DNA from: Rhodococcus sp. B7740
GTDB taxonomy: Bacteria; Actinomycetota; Actinomycetes; Mycobacteriales; Mycobacteriaceae
Assembly: GCF_000954115.1 (NCBI RefSeq)
Contig: NZ_CP010797.1
Location: 2,976,001-3,040,000 of the forward strand
Direction of reading: 5' to 3'
DNA length: 64,000 bases
Position 1 is the first letter of the stretch, and every line of letters starts with the position of its first letter. Below are positions 36,618 to 45,569 of the stretch, in pieces. The notes under the pieces were generated by a model, which saw only the letters and a list, made by a program, of their open reading frames with translations, did no database searches and had not been told where the DNA came from. The position numbers and the translations under genes were made by a program.

Positions 36618-36729
36618 CGAGCTCCCTACCTCCGCCGCGCGTCGACCCACAGGATATACGTCGACAACGCGGCGGAAGGAGGATCGCAGTCCGAACGTCA
36701 GCACGTCGACGGGCTTGCTCCGGAGCAAT

Positions 36730-38253
36730 TCACGACCGGACGACGGCCCGTGCCGGTTCGAGCGGCACGTCGACGCGGCGCGGAACGATGGTGAAGTCGT
36801 CCTGCTCGACGTGGCGGAGTTGATCGACGTACTGGGTGGCGAAGCCGGGGAACATGGTGGCGTTGAAGCCGTCCTCGGTGAGATACCAACTGCTGCAACC
36901 GGAATTCCAGGTCGTCTTGGCGAGTTTGCGCTGCATGTCCTCGTTGTACGCATCCTGGACGTCCTGGCGTACATCGGCGCTGTGCAGATTTCCCTCGAGC
37001 ACGAGAGAGATCGCCTCGACGAGGTAATCGATCTGCGCCTCCATGTACACCAGCGCCGAACTGTGCCCCGGGCCGGAGTTGGGACCGAACGTGAAGTACA
37101 TGTTCGGATAGCCCGATACCGCAATACTCTTGTACGCCTTGGCCCCTGCGCTCCACTCGTCGGCCAGCACCCGACCGTCGCGTCCGGTGATCGGTATGGG
37201 AGTCCCGGTATTCGAGACGTCGAATCCGGTGGCGAACACGATCGCGTCGAATTGGTGCTCGATTCCTTCCACGGTCCGAATTCCCTTGGGCGAGAGCGTC
37301 GCGATCGGCCAGGTCACCAGCGTGCAGTTCGGCTTCTGCAGCGCCGGGTAGTAGTCGCTGGTCATCAGCAGTCGCTTGCAGCCGGCCCGGAAGCGAGGTG
37401 TCAGCTGCCGCCTCAGCCAGGGATCGCGAACCTGACGGCGCAGATGGGCTCGCCCGACCGTTTCGACGATGCGTGTCAACGGGGTCTTCCACACGACACC
37501 GAGTGCGACGGATTCGTGACCCCAGAACCACAGCGACCGGGCCAGGGTCTGGGCCTGCGGGAACCGCGCGTACAGACGCTGCGTGCTGTTCCGCGTTCTC
37601 CGATTGACTCGGGGCAGCGTCCACCCGGGGGTGCGCTGGAACACCTTGACCGTATCGGCGATCTTCACCAGTTCGGGAACGATCTGCACGGCGCTCGCTC
37701 CGGTTCCGACGACGGCGATCTTCTTACCCGCGAAGTCGTAGTCGTGATCCCACCGAGCACTGTGAATCTTGCGCCCCTCGTAGGTGTCGATTCCGCGGAT
37801 GTTCGGCAGGCTGGCGTTGGCGAGCGGCCCCGACGCCATGACCACGGTGCGTGCCCGAACATCGGCATGCCCGTCGATGCTCAGGTGCCAGTGCCCGGAC
37901 GCCTCGTTCCAGATGATGTCGACGACGTTGTGCCCGAATCGAATACGCGACTCGATGTCGAACTCGTCGACCATCGTGTGGATGTAGTCGAGAATCTCGC
38001 TACTACCGGAGTAGGTGTGCGACCAGTTCGGATTGGGCGCAAAACTGTACGAGTACAACCGGGACGGGATGTCGCACGCCGCGCCCGGATAGGTGTTGTC
38101 GCGCCAGGTTCCGCCGACGGCGCTGCCGCGTTCGAGGATGACGAAGTTCTCGATACCTCTGCTGCGCAGTCGGATGGCGGAGCCGATTCCGGCGAAACCT
38201 GCACCGACGATCACCGCGTCGAGTACGGCTTCGCGCACGTCGAACTCGCTCAT
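36730..38253 (-). CDS. flavin-dependent Baeyer-Villiger-type monooxygenase (first)
   Basis: 507 residues from ATG 38253. An FAD Rossmann motif (AVIVGAGFAGIGSAIRL), the Baeyer-Villiger fingerprint YEGRKIHSARWDH and a second NADPH Rossmann site (IAVVGTGASAVQIVPEL) are all present. Conserved GGTWRDNTYPGAACD and ATGFD complete the class B monooxygenase pattern. It should insert oxygen into ketones or oxidise sulfur using NADPH and O2. Its start overlaps the diiron gene stop by 4 bp. The longest open frame extends well upstream, but that is a shadow of the next gene. Confidence 0.9.
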   Translation of the reverse strand: MSEFDVREAVLDAVIVGAGFAGIGSAIRLRSRGIENFVILERGSAVGGTWRDNTYPGAACDIPSRLYSYSFAPNPNWSHTYSGSSEILDYIHTMVDEFDIESRIRFGHNVVDIIWNEASGHWHLSIDGHADVRARTVVMASGPLANASLPNIRGIDTYEGRKIHSARWDHDYDFAGKKIAVVGTGASAVQIVPELVKIADTVKVFQRTPGWTLPRVNRRTRNSTQRLYARFPQAQTLARSLWFWGHESVALGVVWKTPLTRIVETVGRAHLRRQVRDPWLRRQLTPRFRAGCKRLLMTSDYYPALQKPNCTLVTWPIATLSPKGIRTVEGIEHQFDAIVFATGFDVSNTGTPIPITGRDGRVLADEWSAGAKAYKSIAVSGYPNMYFTFGPNSGPGHSSALVYMEAQIDYLVEAISLVLEGNLHSADVRQDVQDAYNEDMQRKLAKTTWNSGCSSWYLTEDGFNATMFPGFATQYVDQLRHVEQDDFTIVPRRVDVPLEPARAVVRS

Positions 38254-39170
38254 GCGACGGGCTCGTACGTCAGTTCCTTGGCCCAGGTCGGCTCGGAATT
38301 GAGTGTCCTGCTCGGGTATCGGCGAGTGAGCTTCACCAGCCCGTCCGCCAGGACGTGGTACGGGTGCTTGCGGTTGATCACGATGCTGCCGTGCCACTGC
38401 ACGATGCGATACATCGGTACCCGCAAGGCCACCGGGCTGCGTTCCCCGACACTCTTGAATCGCTTCATCGCGGTGTACAGCCGCTCCTCGTCGACGCCCA
38501 TCTCGACGATGTTGTCGCGCATCTTGTTCAGCAGCGGGATGTACCGCAGGGTGCCGACGATGAGGGCGGGGTTCATCCACGCCCCGACGGTGTCGACCAA
38601 GATCTTGCGCATCCGCGAATGACCGAGCAGTTCGATGACCGCGAAATCGACTGCCAGGTGGCGTGATTCGTCGGAGTTGATCTTCTTGAAGACCGCCTGA
38701 CAGACCGGATCCTCGATCTCGTCCATGATGAATTTCACCAGCGCGCCGTCCAGCGCCACCTCGAGCATCGGTATGACGGTGCCCAGCACAGCCAGCGACA
38801 GTCCGTCGGAATGCTTGTCGAGCCAGTCGATCACGAGCTTGACGTTGATGTTGGGCTCGGGCATCTCGTCGCCGTCGAGCATGCCCCAACGACGCATGAG
38901 AGCGAGCTCGGCGTTGGCGTGCTTCTGCTCCTCGGCGTGGAAGTAGCGATAGATCTCCGCCAGCGTCTCGTTCGGAGCCTTGAGCGCCATCGCCGCGAAA
39001 CCACGAGCGCCCACGTTCTCGATCCACATCAGATCCGACATGAAGGGCTTGAGTTTGGCGTGCAGCTCGGGACCGATGGTCTCGGCGCCGGGGCCGTCCC
39101 AGTCGATGTCCGCCAAGGCCCACTGACGGTCCTTGATCTTGGTCAACATGTCTTCGAAATCCATTGCCAT
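38250..39170 (-). CDS. ferritin-like diiron oxygenase/desaturase
   Basis: 306 residues, helical. Two EExxH-type motifs, FHAEEQKHANAEL (about 78-90) and NSDESRHLAVDF (about 165-176), plus intervening glutamates at LEVALDG and EIEDPVCQ fit a four-helix diiron carboxylate site. Similar proteins are annotated as ferritin-like or desaturase-like in mycobacteria, often beside flavin monooxygenases. With the ferredoxin-type reductase of this region as electron donor, a hydroxylase or desaturase is possible. It lies 1 bp from the SDR and overlaps the monooxygenase. Confidence 0.78.
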   Translation of the reverse strand: MAMDFEDMLTKIKDRQWALADIDWDGPGAETIGPELHAKLKPFMSDLMWIENVGARGFAAMALKAPNETLAEIYRYFHAEEQKHANAELALMRRWGMLDGDEMPEPNINVKLVIDWLDKHSDGLSLAVLGTVIPMLEVALDGALVKFIMDEIEDPVCQAVFKKINSDESRHLAVDFAVIELLGHSRMRKILVDTVGAWMNPALIVGTLRYIPLLNKMRDNIVEMGVDEERLYTAMKRFKSVGERSPVALRVPMYRIVQWHGSIVINRKHPYHVLADGLVKLTRRYPSRTLNSEPTWAKELTYEPVA

Positions 39171-39171
39171 G

Positions 39172-40050
39172 TCAGGCTCCTGTGGTCGTCGAGGTGAAAG
39201 ATTCGTTCTTCGCCTGCTGCTGCTCGGCGGGCATCACACGATTGAGCAACCCGAGAAAACGCACGTAGACCGCGGGCAGCAGTCTCTTGAATCGCCAGAC
39301 TGCCTTGGCGTCGAACTGGGGCACGACGTAGAGCCGACCCCGGTCGAAGGCGTCGAGGGTTCGGGCAGCGATCTTGTCGGGAGACCGTCCGGTCCAGCGC
39401 ATCGCGAACTCGGCCAGCCGCGACGAGCCGGCGGTGATTCGGCCGTCGACGGCCACGTTGGTCTTGACGAACGTCGGGCACAGAACCGACACCCGTACAC
39501 CGGTACCCGACAGCTCCGCCGCCATCGTTTCCGACAGGCTCATCACTGCGGCCTTGCCGACGTTGTACGGACCCATCAGCGGCGCAGCGGCAAAGCCTGC
39601 CGCGGACGCGACGTTGATGATTCCGCCCTCACCGGCGGCACGCAGTCCAGGGGTGAACACCTCGCAGCCGTGGATCACACCCCAGAGGTTGATTCCCAGA
39701 GCCCAGTTCCAGTCCTCGAAACCGATGCTGCCGACCGGCTTTCCGCCGATTCCGACGCCTGCGTTGTTGATGACCACCGTGGTGGGCCCGTCGAATTCGA
39801 TGCCGGCCCGCAGCGCCAGCTCCTCGACGTTCTCGCGAATCGACACATCGCATTCGACGGCGTATCCGGTGCCGCCGAGAGCGTTCACCATCGCGACGGT
39901 CTCCTGCGCTCGCGGCAGCGAGATGTCGGCGCACATGACGGCTCCTCCGCGACGAGCCAGTTCGAGCGCGAACGCACGGCCGATGCCGCTGCCCGCGCCG
40001 GTCACCACCGCTCTCGACCCGTACGAGGGTCTTCCGGCCTTGGTCCTCAT
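39172..40050 (-). CDS. short-chain dehydrogenase/reductase
   Basis: 292 residues. TGAGSGIGRAF (cofactor loop), INNAGVG and the catalytic YNVGK with an upstream Ser in NVASAAG make a classical SDR with NAD(P). The likely role is interconverting an alcohol and a ketone; the neighbouring Baeyer-Villiger enzyme would take the ketone on to an ester or lactone. Organisation resembles SadH (Rv3085) of the mycobacterial mymA operon. Its ATG overlaps the hydrolase stop (ATGA). Confidence 0.9.
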   Translation of the reverse strand: MRTKAGRPSYGSRAVVTGAGSGIGRAFALELARRGGAVMCADISLPRAQETVAMVNALGGTGYAVECDVSIRENVEELALRAGIEFDGPTTVVINNAGVGIGGKPVGSIGFEDWNWALGINLWGVIHGCEVFTPGLRAAGEGGIINVASAAGFAAAPLMGPYNVGKAAVMSLSETMAAELSGTGVRVSVLCPTFVKTNVAVDGRITAGSSRLAEFAMRWTGRSPDKIAARTLDAFDRGRLYVVPQFDAKAVWRFKRLLPAVYVRFLGLLNRVMPAEQQQAKNESFTSTTTGA

Positions 40051-41054
40051 CTGCTCACCTGTTCCTTCGAATCATGTTGTCCGACTTGACTGTCGAGTGC
40101 CCTGGTGACGAACTGGGCTGCACGCTCGAGCGCATGTTCGGCCTCGGGTATCAGCCGTGGGAGGGCCTGGAACACGTGCATCTGATCGGGCCAGATTTCG
40201 AGTTCGCTGCTGCCTCCTGCCTGGTCGATCATCGAGTGCAGATGCCGCGCATCGCCCCGCAGCATCTCGGCTCCGCCCACTTGGATCAGCGTCGGTGGCA
40301 GCTCTCGCACACGGCCGAGATCGAGCCGTAGTCGGGGGAGGCTCGCGTCGTGGCCGTCCGTGTAGAGCGAGACCAGTCCTCGCGCCGCCTTCGCCGAGAT
40401 CATCGGGTCCTTCCGTAAGCGCTCCATCCGGGCCGAGAGCTCGAAATCGAGATCGATCAGCGGCGAGAACAGCACCATCGCTCCCGGTTGCGGCGTGCCG
40501 GTCCGGTCGTTCTCGATCAGCAGGTCTGCGGCCAGGTGTCCACCGGCCGAGTCCCCGGCGATGACGATGTTCGCAGCGTCGTACCCCTGACTCAGCAGCC
40601 AGCGGTACGCGGCTTCGAGGTCGTCGGCCGCCGCGGGAAACGGGTGTTCCGGGGCGAGCCGATAGTCCACCGTGAACACCGGCAGGCCGGTGGACCTGGA
40701 CAGCCTCGCGGTCAGGCCACGATGCGTCCGCGCCGAGCAGATGACGTAGGCACTGCCGTGGATGTAGAGGATCACTCGCTGCCCTGGCGTTCGGCCGGGC
40801 GCTCGCACCCATTCGCCGCGCACCGAGCCGTCGGCCACCAGGTCCACCGTCGTTCCCTTCGGCACAGGACCGAACAGGTTCATCGAGGTGGCGACGAGGC
40901 GTCGAGAGAACTCGATGCCGCCGCGGGAGGTCGGGAGCAGGTTCGTCACCGGGCGCAGAAGCAGCCGAGTCGTCACGGCAGCGAGACGTGTTCGCCTGCA
41001 GCCTGATCGCGATACGCCGTGCGGCAGATGATCGTCGTCGATGATCGAGGTCAC
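40047..41054 (-). CDS. alpha/beta hydrolase, hormone-sensitive-lipase type
   Basis: 335 residues. The oxyanion motif HGGG is replaced by HGSAYV in ILYIHGSAYVICSA, the nucleophile elbow is GDSAGGHLAADLL, and the conserved WPDQMHVFQAL near the end supplies the His, with Asp probably a little earlier. It hydrolyses esters, a natural partner for a Baeyer-Villiger product. LipR of the mymA locus is the known analogue. It is the first gene of the leftward operon that runs through SDR, diiron protein and monooxygenase. Confidence 0.87.
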   Translation of the reverse strand: MTSIIDDDHLPHGVSRSGCRRTRLAAVTTRLLLRPVTNLLPTSRGGIEFSRRLVATSMNLFGPVPKGTTVDLVADGSVRGEWVRAPGRTPGQRVILYIHGSAYVICSARTHRGLTARLSRSTGLPVFTVDYRLAPEHPFPAAADDLEAAYRWLLSQGYDAANIVIAGDSAGGHLAADLLIENDRTGTPQPGAMVLFSPLIDLDFELSARMERLRKDPMISAKAARGLVSLYTDGHDASLPRLRLDLGRVRELPPTLIQVGGAEMLRGDARHLHSMIDQAGGSSELEIWPDQMHVFQALPRLIPEAEHALERAAQFVTRALDSQVGQHDSKEQVSR

Positions 41055-41077
41055 GTGATCACTGTCACCCTCTATTC

Positions 41078-41093
41078 GCCATTTGTCAATGGC
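41078..41093. promoter_or_regulatory. inverted-repeat operator with GTCAATGGC half-site (left)
   Basis: GCCATT (41078-41083) and AATGGC (41088-41093) form a perfect repeat over a 4-nt spacer in the 107-bp divergent region between the hydrolase operon and the reductase gene. GTCAATGGC here is identical to 9 bases of the 45412-45441 repeat. Confidence 0.5.
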
Positions 41094-41161
41094 CTATTAA
41101 TTGGTGGTGAAGTGTGGAACAGTGACGGCCGACACCATGTACGCAAGGAGAGCGAGCACAC

Positions 41162-42256
41162 GTGACGATTTTCGAGAGCTCACCATCGGCGGATCTCGAT
41201 ACCTCTGCCATCGGTCCCGAGGACAGGATCTTCGAGGTGGAGATCGCCGAGGTGACCTACGAAATCGACGATGCGATCTCTCTCGGTTTCAGGGTGCCCG
41301 AGGACCACGAAGACCGGTTTCGGTACGAGCCGGGTCAATTTCTCACCCTCGAGATTCCGTGCACCGACGGCGGTTCGGTGGCCCGCTGCTACTCCTTCTC
41401 GAGCTCCCCCGTCCGTGACCCGCTCCCCACCGTGACAGTGAAGCGCATCCAGGGCGGAGTGGCGTCACACTGGTTGCACGACAACGCCGTTCGCGGGATG
41501 CGACTGAGAGCGCTGAAACCGTCGGGTATGTTCGGACCCGAGAGCTGGGACGTGGATTTCGTCCTCATGGCCGCAGGCAGCGGGATCACCCCGATCATGT
41601 CGATCGTCAAGACCGCCCTGTTCGAGCACGACAATCGGATCACCCTCGTCTACGCCAACCAGAACCGTGACTCGGTGATCTTCGGGGAGCAGCTGACCGA
41701 ACTACGGTCTCGCTTTCCCGATCGTCTCGACATTCACCATTGGTACACCTCGGATTCGGGGCTACCCACCGCTGTCGGACTGGCGTCGATGGACGCGACA
41801 GTTCCCGACGAATGCGAGGCGTTCCTGTGCGGGCCTGCGCAGTACATGAACGTCGCCGAGGAATGGCTCACCCTTACCGGCACGACCGCGCACAGAACCC
41901 ATCGAGAGGTGTTCTCCTCCTTCGAGTCCAATCCGTTTCGGACCGCCGACACCGAGTTGCCCCACCGAACCGATGCGAACTCCGTCACCGCTCGGGTCGA
42001 GATCGACGGAATGGACACCGAGTTCACCTGGAATGCGGACACGAAGCTGCTCGACCGCCTCCTCGAACTCGGTCTCGATCCGCCGTACGTGTGCCGCGAA
42101 GGAACCTGCGGCGGGTGTGCCTACACGCTCACCGAGGGCACCGTGACCATGCTCGCGAACGAGACTCTCGACGAGTACGAACTCCAGCACGGCGTCCGAT
42201 TGGCGTGCCAGTCCGTGCCCGATTCGACGACGGTTCGCGCGGTGTTCGACCGCTGA
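41162..42256 (+). CDS. ferredoxin-type oxidoreductase (FAD/NADPH reductase with C-terminal [2Fe-2S])
   Basis: 364 residues, GTG start with AAGGAGAG upstream. FAD domain motif RCYSFSSSP, NAD(P) domain AAGSGITPIMSIVKTAL and a C-terminal plant-type [2Fe-2S] site (CREGTCGGCAYT plus a final Cys in RLACQSVP). This architecture is shared by PaaE and by KshB, the reductase of the 3-ketosteroid 9-alpha-hydroxylase. It should feed electrons to an oxygenase; the diiron protein encoded across the divergent promoter is a good candidate. A partner oxygenase elsewhere cannot be excluded. Confidence 0.9.
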   Translation: MTIFESSPSADLDTSAIGPEDRIFEVEIAEVTYEIDDAISLGFRVPEDHEDRFRYEPGQFLTLEIPCTDGGSVARCYSFSSSPVRDPLPTVTVKRIQGGVASHWLHDNAVRGMRLRALKPSGMFGPESWDVDFVLMAAGSGITPIMSIVKTALFEHDNRITLVYANQNRDSVIFGEQLTELRSRFPDRLDIHHWYTSDSGLPTAVGLASMDATVPDECEAFLCGPAQYMNVAEEWLTLTGTTAHRTHREVFSSFESNPFRTADTELPHRTDANSVTARVEIDGMDTEFTWNADTKLLDRLLELGLDPPYVCREGTCGGCAYTLTEGTVTMLANETLDEYELQHGVRLACQSVPDSTTVRAVFDR

Positions 42257-42272
42257 TGCCGGAGTGGGGCGT

Positions 42273-42950
42273 TCAGCCCTCGAGCGTCAGCGAGTGAGGC
42301 TCCGACGTGAAGGTCGCAGCCGATCCCGCGGCGCGAGCTATGCCTGCGATTCCGCCCCAGACCATCATGGTGAGGTAGTCGACGAGTTCGTCGGCCGTCA
42401 TGGTTCGATCGAAGATCCACCAGTGCGATGCCAGCCGGACCGCACCGATCATGGCGAATGCGATGGGCATCGAGCCGGCCGTCGAGAACTCGCGCTCTCC
42501 GAATCTGTCGATGATGACCGTGGCCAGCAAGTCTGCGATCAGCCCCTCCGCCGCGGTGATGATCTCCTGATTGCCGCTGACTGCATTGTTGGCGTGGACG
42601 TAGATGTAGATATCGGGATCGGTGGCGACCGTCGTGACGTAGGCACCGATCACTGCGCGGGTGAGCCGGTACTCGTCGAGGTCCTCGGACATCGCGTCCT
42701 GGATCCGAGGCATCAGTGCAGTCTCGACGTATCGAGCCATCGCGGCGTCGGCGAGACCCTTCTTGTCGGTGAAATGTTTGTACAGAACGGTTTTCGAGAC
42801 ACCGTTCGCGGAGGCGATGGCATCCATACCCACGTCGTGTCCGTGCTCGCGAATTGCTGCCAGTGTGCGATCGAGCAGTTCACGTCGCCGGGTGATTCTG
42901 TGCTCGCGCCACCGGTCGCTACGACCGTCCACCTTCACCGCAACGCTCAT
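42273..42950 (-). CDS. TetR-family transcriptional regulator
   Basis: 225 residues from ATG 42950. The N-terminal helix-turn-helix is HDVGMDAIASANGVSKTVLYKHF followed by DKKGLADAAMARYV; here written in part, the core is ASANGVSKTVLYKHF. The ligand-binding domain (about 60-225) has no recognisable motif. It overlaps the hydrolase gene by ATGA as the last gene of a leftward three-gene operon. It is a good candidate for binding the GTCAATGGC inverted repeats at both ends of the region. Confidence 0.9.
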   Translation of the reverse strand: MSVAVKVDGRSDRWREHRITRRRELLDRTLAAIREHGHDVGMDAIASANGVSKTVLYKHFTDKKGLADAAMARYVETALMPRIQDAMSEDLDEYRLTRAVIGAYVTTVATDPDIYIYVHANNAVSGNQEIITAAEGLIADLLATVIIDRFGEREFSTAGSMPIAFAMIGAVRLASHWWIFDRTMTADELVDYLTMMVWGGIAGIARAAGSAATFTSEPHSLTLEG

Positions 42951-43768
42951 GCCGATTGCGATACCGCTCGTGATCCCCTCAGCAGAATCGACGCCACCAA
43001 CTCCGGATCGTCCGACATCGGCACGTGTCCGAGCCCCGGGTACGTCGTCACGTCGGCCTGCGGAAAGATTCGACGCACCAGCGGTGCCTGGTACACCGGC
43101 AGAACCCAGTCGCGACGCCCCCACGCGACGGTGACGGGAACGGTCTCGTCGACCGGAACGCTGAAGCGCGGCACCGCGTTACCCGCTGCGTCGATCGCAC
43201 GGTTGGTGGTGATGCTCAGCGCATCGATCGTGGCCGTCGCCGCCGGAACTCGCCACGGCTTGGCGTAGAACACGCCGTTGGCGATCGTACGACCGACGAC
43301 GTTCCTCATGACGGCCGGTGCGATCGGACCGATGACCCGGGACGCGGCCCTGAGAAAGCGAAAGACGAGCAGTGCTCGTGTCTGATCCCAGTGGCCGCGG
43401 AAGAAGCCCGCCGGTGAGAGTGCGGTGGCCGAGGCGACCGACCCACGGGCCGCGAGCTCGAGTGCGAAGTACCCACCCAGCGAATTTCCGGCCACGTGTG
43501 GCTTCTCACCGTCCACGGCCACGTGCTCGAGGAAGCGCTCGAGCTCTGCCACGATCCACGGACCGAGGTCGAATTCCTCGGTGGGCAGTTCCGGTGACGC
43601 TCCGTGGCCGGGCAGATCCACCGTCACCACTCGCCGGTGCCGTGCCAGAGTCTCGACGACGCTGTCCCACGCGTGTTGCCGGTGCACGATGCCGTGAATG
43701 AGCACCAAGGTAGGGCCCTCACCCCGGATCGTGTGAGCCAGGGTGAGTCCATCGATGTCCGACGTCAC
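42947..43768 (-). CDS. alpha/beta hydrolase fold protein
   Basis: 273 residues from GTG 43768. Motifs are LVLIHGIVHRQHAW (oxyanion), VDLPGHGASP, the nucleophile elbow AGNSLGGYFALEL and a terminal YPGLGHVPMSDD with the catalytic His. It is a soluble esterase or haloperoxidase-like hydrolase. Overlaps with both the downstream TetR start (ATGA) and the upstream EthA-like gene stop (GTGA) show co-translation, so its substrate is likely an ester produced by that monooxygenase. No signal peptide. Confidence 0.88.
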   Translation of the reverse strand: MTSDIDGLTLAHTIRGEGPTLVLIHGIVHRQHAWDSVVETLARHRRVVTVDLPGHGASPELPTEEFDLGPWIVAELERFLEHVAVDGEKPHVAGNSLGGYFALELAARGSVASATALSPAGFFRGHWDQTRALLVFRFLRAASRVIGPIAPAVMRNVVGRTIANGVFYAKPWRVPAATATIDALSITTNRAIDAAGNAVPRFSVPVDETVPVTVAWGRRDWVLPVYQAPLVRRIFPQADVTTYPGLGHVPMSDDPELVASILLRGSRAVSQSA

Positions 43769-45333
43769 TGCATACCGATCTTTCTCGGCTGGATGCGATA
43801 CACGTTCGCCGTTCCCGACGAGGCCGTCCCAGCCGCACTCGACTTCGCCGCACGGCCGAAGGTCATCGATTCCGTCAGATCGTCGAACCGTGCGTCGATT
43901 CTGTCCAGAATGTAGTTCTGGCGCACCGACCACGGGCGTTCGGTCCCCGATTTCGGTAGCTCGTTCAGAGACCGCGTGACGTAACCGGCCGCCAGATCGA
44001 CGACCGGACGAGAGTCGACAGCTTTGCCCTGCCGGTCCGGGATCGCATGGGTGTATCCGTGAGATCGCATGTACACCAGGAGTTTGGCCACAGCCTGCGC
44101 TGTCATGTCCGCCTTGAGCGTCCACGATGCGTTGGTGTACCCGATGGACCATGCGACGTTGGGTACGTCCTCGAGCATGTGGCCCTTGTAGACGAACTTG
44201 TCGTGCGCTTCGAGCCGCTCACCGTCCAGCGACAACTCGATACCGCCGAACGCCTGCAGCTTCAATCCCGTTGCGGTGACGATGATGTCGGCCGGGATTT
44301 CGTCGCCCGATTCCAGCAGGATGCCGTCGGCGGTGATCTCGGCGATTCGGTCGGTCACCACGCTCGCTCGACCGGAGCGGATGGCCTCGAACAGATCGCC
44401 GTCGGGTACGACGCACAGCCGCTGGTCCCACGGGGCGTACGTCGGCTTGAAGTGCTTGTCGACGTCGTACCCTCGCGGCAGTTGGGCTTTCGTCATCGCG
44501 CGAAAGACCTTGCGGGCCGTCTTCGGTGCACGGCGGCAGAGCTGGTAGGAACCGACCATCAACAGGGCGTTGCGCCAGCGAAGTGCGCTGTGCGCGAGCG
44601 TGTCCGGAAGCAGGCGTTTGGTGATCGTGGTGAACGGATCGGTCATCGGCAGCGACGCTATGTAGGTCGGTGAGCGCTGCAGCATCGTCACCGACGCGGC
44701 CTCGGCCGCAAGCGTGGGCACCAATGTGATTGCGGTTGCTCCACTTCCGATCACGACGACCTTCTTGCCGGAGTGATCGAGGTCCTCGGGCCACTGCTGC
44801 GGATGCACCACCTGACCGGTGAACTCGTCCAGCCCGGGAAGGTCGGGGGTGTACCCGCCCGAATAGTCGAAGTAGCCGGTGCACAGGAACAGGAATCGAC
44901 TGCGGTAGGTCGTGGGAACACCGTTCGTCAGGGCGTCGACCGTCCACATGTCCGTCGACGAGTCCCAGTTCGCTGCGGTGACCATGGTCGAGAAACGCGT
45001 GCGCTCGTCGATTCCGTTGGCGTAGGCGGTATCGACGATGTAGTTGCGGATGTCTTCTCCGTGAGCGAGCAGTGTGTCGCCCTGCCACGGCGTGTGCGGG
45101 AACGAGAACGTGAAGATGTCACTGTCGGAGCGAATACCGGGGTATCGGAACAGATCCCAGGTACCGCCTGCTCGCTCGCGACCTTCGAGAATCGCGTAGC
45201 TGAGCTCCGGCGCCATCTGCTGCAAGCGATATGCGGCTCCGATGCCCGATATACCGGCACCGATGATGAGAACGTCCTCGACGTTGTCGTCGGAACCGTC
45301 GAACTCGGGCCACCGACCTTGGCTTTTCGTCAC
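43765..45333 (-). CDS. EthA-like Baeyer-Villiger flavin monooxygenase
   Basis: About 522 residues. Strikingly similar to mycobacterial EthA, which activates ethionamide: LIIGAGISGIGAAYRLQ, GGTWDLFRYPGIRSDSD, FLCTGYFDYSGGYTP, the fingerprint FTGQVVHPQQWPED, VVVIGSGATAITLVP and PWDQRLCVVPDGDLF. The C-terminus includes VGYTNASWTLKADM-like SIGYTNASWTLKADM. It should convert ketones to esters or oxidise thioethers. I chose GTG 45333 because a GAGG lies about eight bases upstream. The true substrate is unknown; ethA itself is under TetR control (EthR), and a TetR gene lies two genes downstream here. Confidence 0.9.
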   Translation of the reverse strand: MTKSQGRWPEFDGSDDNVEDVLIIGAGISGIGAAYRLQQMAPELSYAILEGRERAGGTWDLFRYPGIRSDSDIFTFSFPHTPWQGDTLLAHGEDIRNYIVDTAYANGIDERTRFSTMVTAANWDSSTDMWTVDALTNGVPTTYRSRFLFLCTGYFDYSGGYTPDLPGLDEFTGQVVHPQQWPEDLDHSGKKVVVIGSGATAITLVPTLAAEAASVTMLQRSPTYIASLPMTDPFTTITKRLLPDTLAHSALRWRNALLMVGSYQLCRRAPKTARKVFRAMTKAQLPRGYDVDKHFKPTYAPWDQRLCVVPDGDLFEAIRSGRASVVTDRIAEITADGILLESGDEIPADIIVTATGLKLQAFGGIELSLDGERLEAHDKFVYKGHMLEDVPNVAWSIGYTNASWTLKADMTAQAVAKLLVYMRSHGYTHAIPDRQGKAVDSRPVVDLAAGYVTRSLNELPKSGTERPWSVRQNYILDRIDARFDDLTESMTFGRAAKSSAAGTASSGTANVYRIQPRKIGMQ

Positions 45334-45411
45334 GCCGCGCCTCACTGTTTGCCGAACACCACCGCGATTTCGACCGATCGAGCAGGCAATCGCGACCTAC
45401 ATCACACAATG

Positions 45412-45441
45412 TGCCATTGACGAGTGGTGATGTCAATGGCA
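45412..45441. promoter_or_regulatory. inverted-repeat operator with GTCAATGGC half-site (right)
   Basis: TGCCATTGAC (45412-45421) and GTCAATGGCA (45432-45441) are perfect 10-bp inverted arms around a 10-nt spacer, 78 bases upstream of the EthA-like gene and 33 before a small rightward ORF. The half-site matches the left operator at 41078. Confidence 0.55.
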
Positions 45442-45473
45442 GCCTCGACGCATACCGATGAGAGGAATCCATC

Positions 45474-45569
45474 ATGAACCTCACACCCTCCGTTGGGAGT
45501 GGAGCCCACGGAACGACCCGTGAGCTCACCGGATGCACCCCCATCTCGACCGGGACCAGTACCCGATGA
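45474..45569 (+). CDS. 31-residue upstream ORF coupled to the next small gene
   Basis: ATG 45474 follows a good AGAGGA site and encodes 31 residues (MNLTPSVGSGAHG...). Its TGA overlaps the ATG of the next small ORF (ATGA). It has no domain and may be a leader whose translation feeds the downstream gene. It is placed right after the inverted-repeat operator. Evidence is limited to the ribosome site and coupling. Confidence 0.35.
   Translation: MNLTPSVGSGAHGTTRELTGCTPISTGTSTR

Noticed and set aside
36618..37124. Long N-terminal extension of the MerR-like gene
   Set aside because: It lies inside the antisense of the monooxygenase gene; the helix-turn-helix and a ribosome site fix the start at 36617.
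38254..39123. Upstream extension giving an 797-codon monooxygenase frame
   Set aside because: The extension is an alternative frame of the diiron gene; the FAD motif starts right after ATG 38253.
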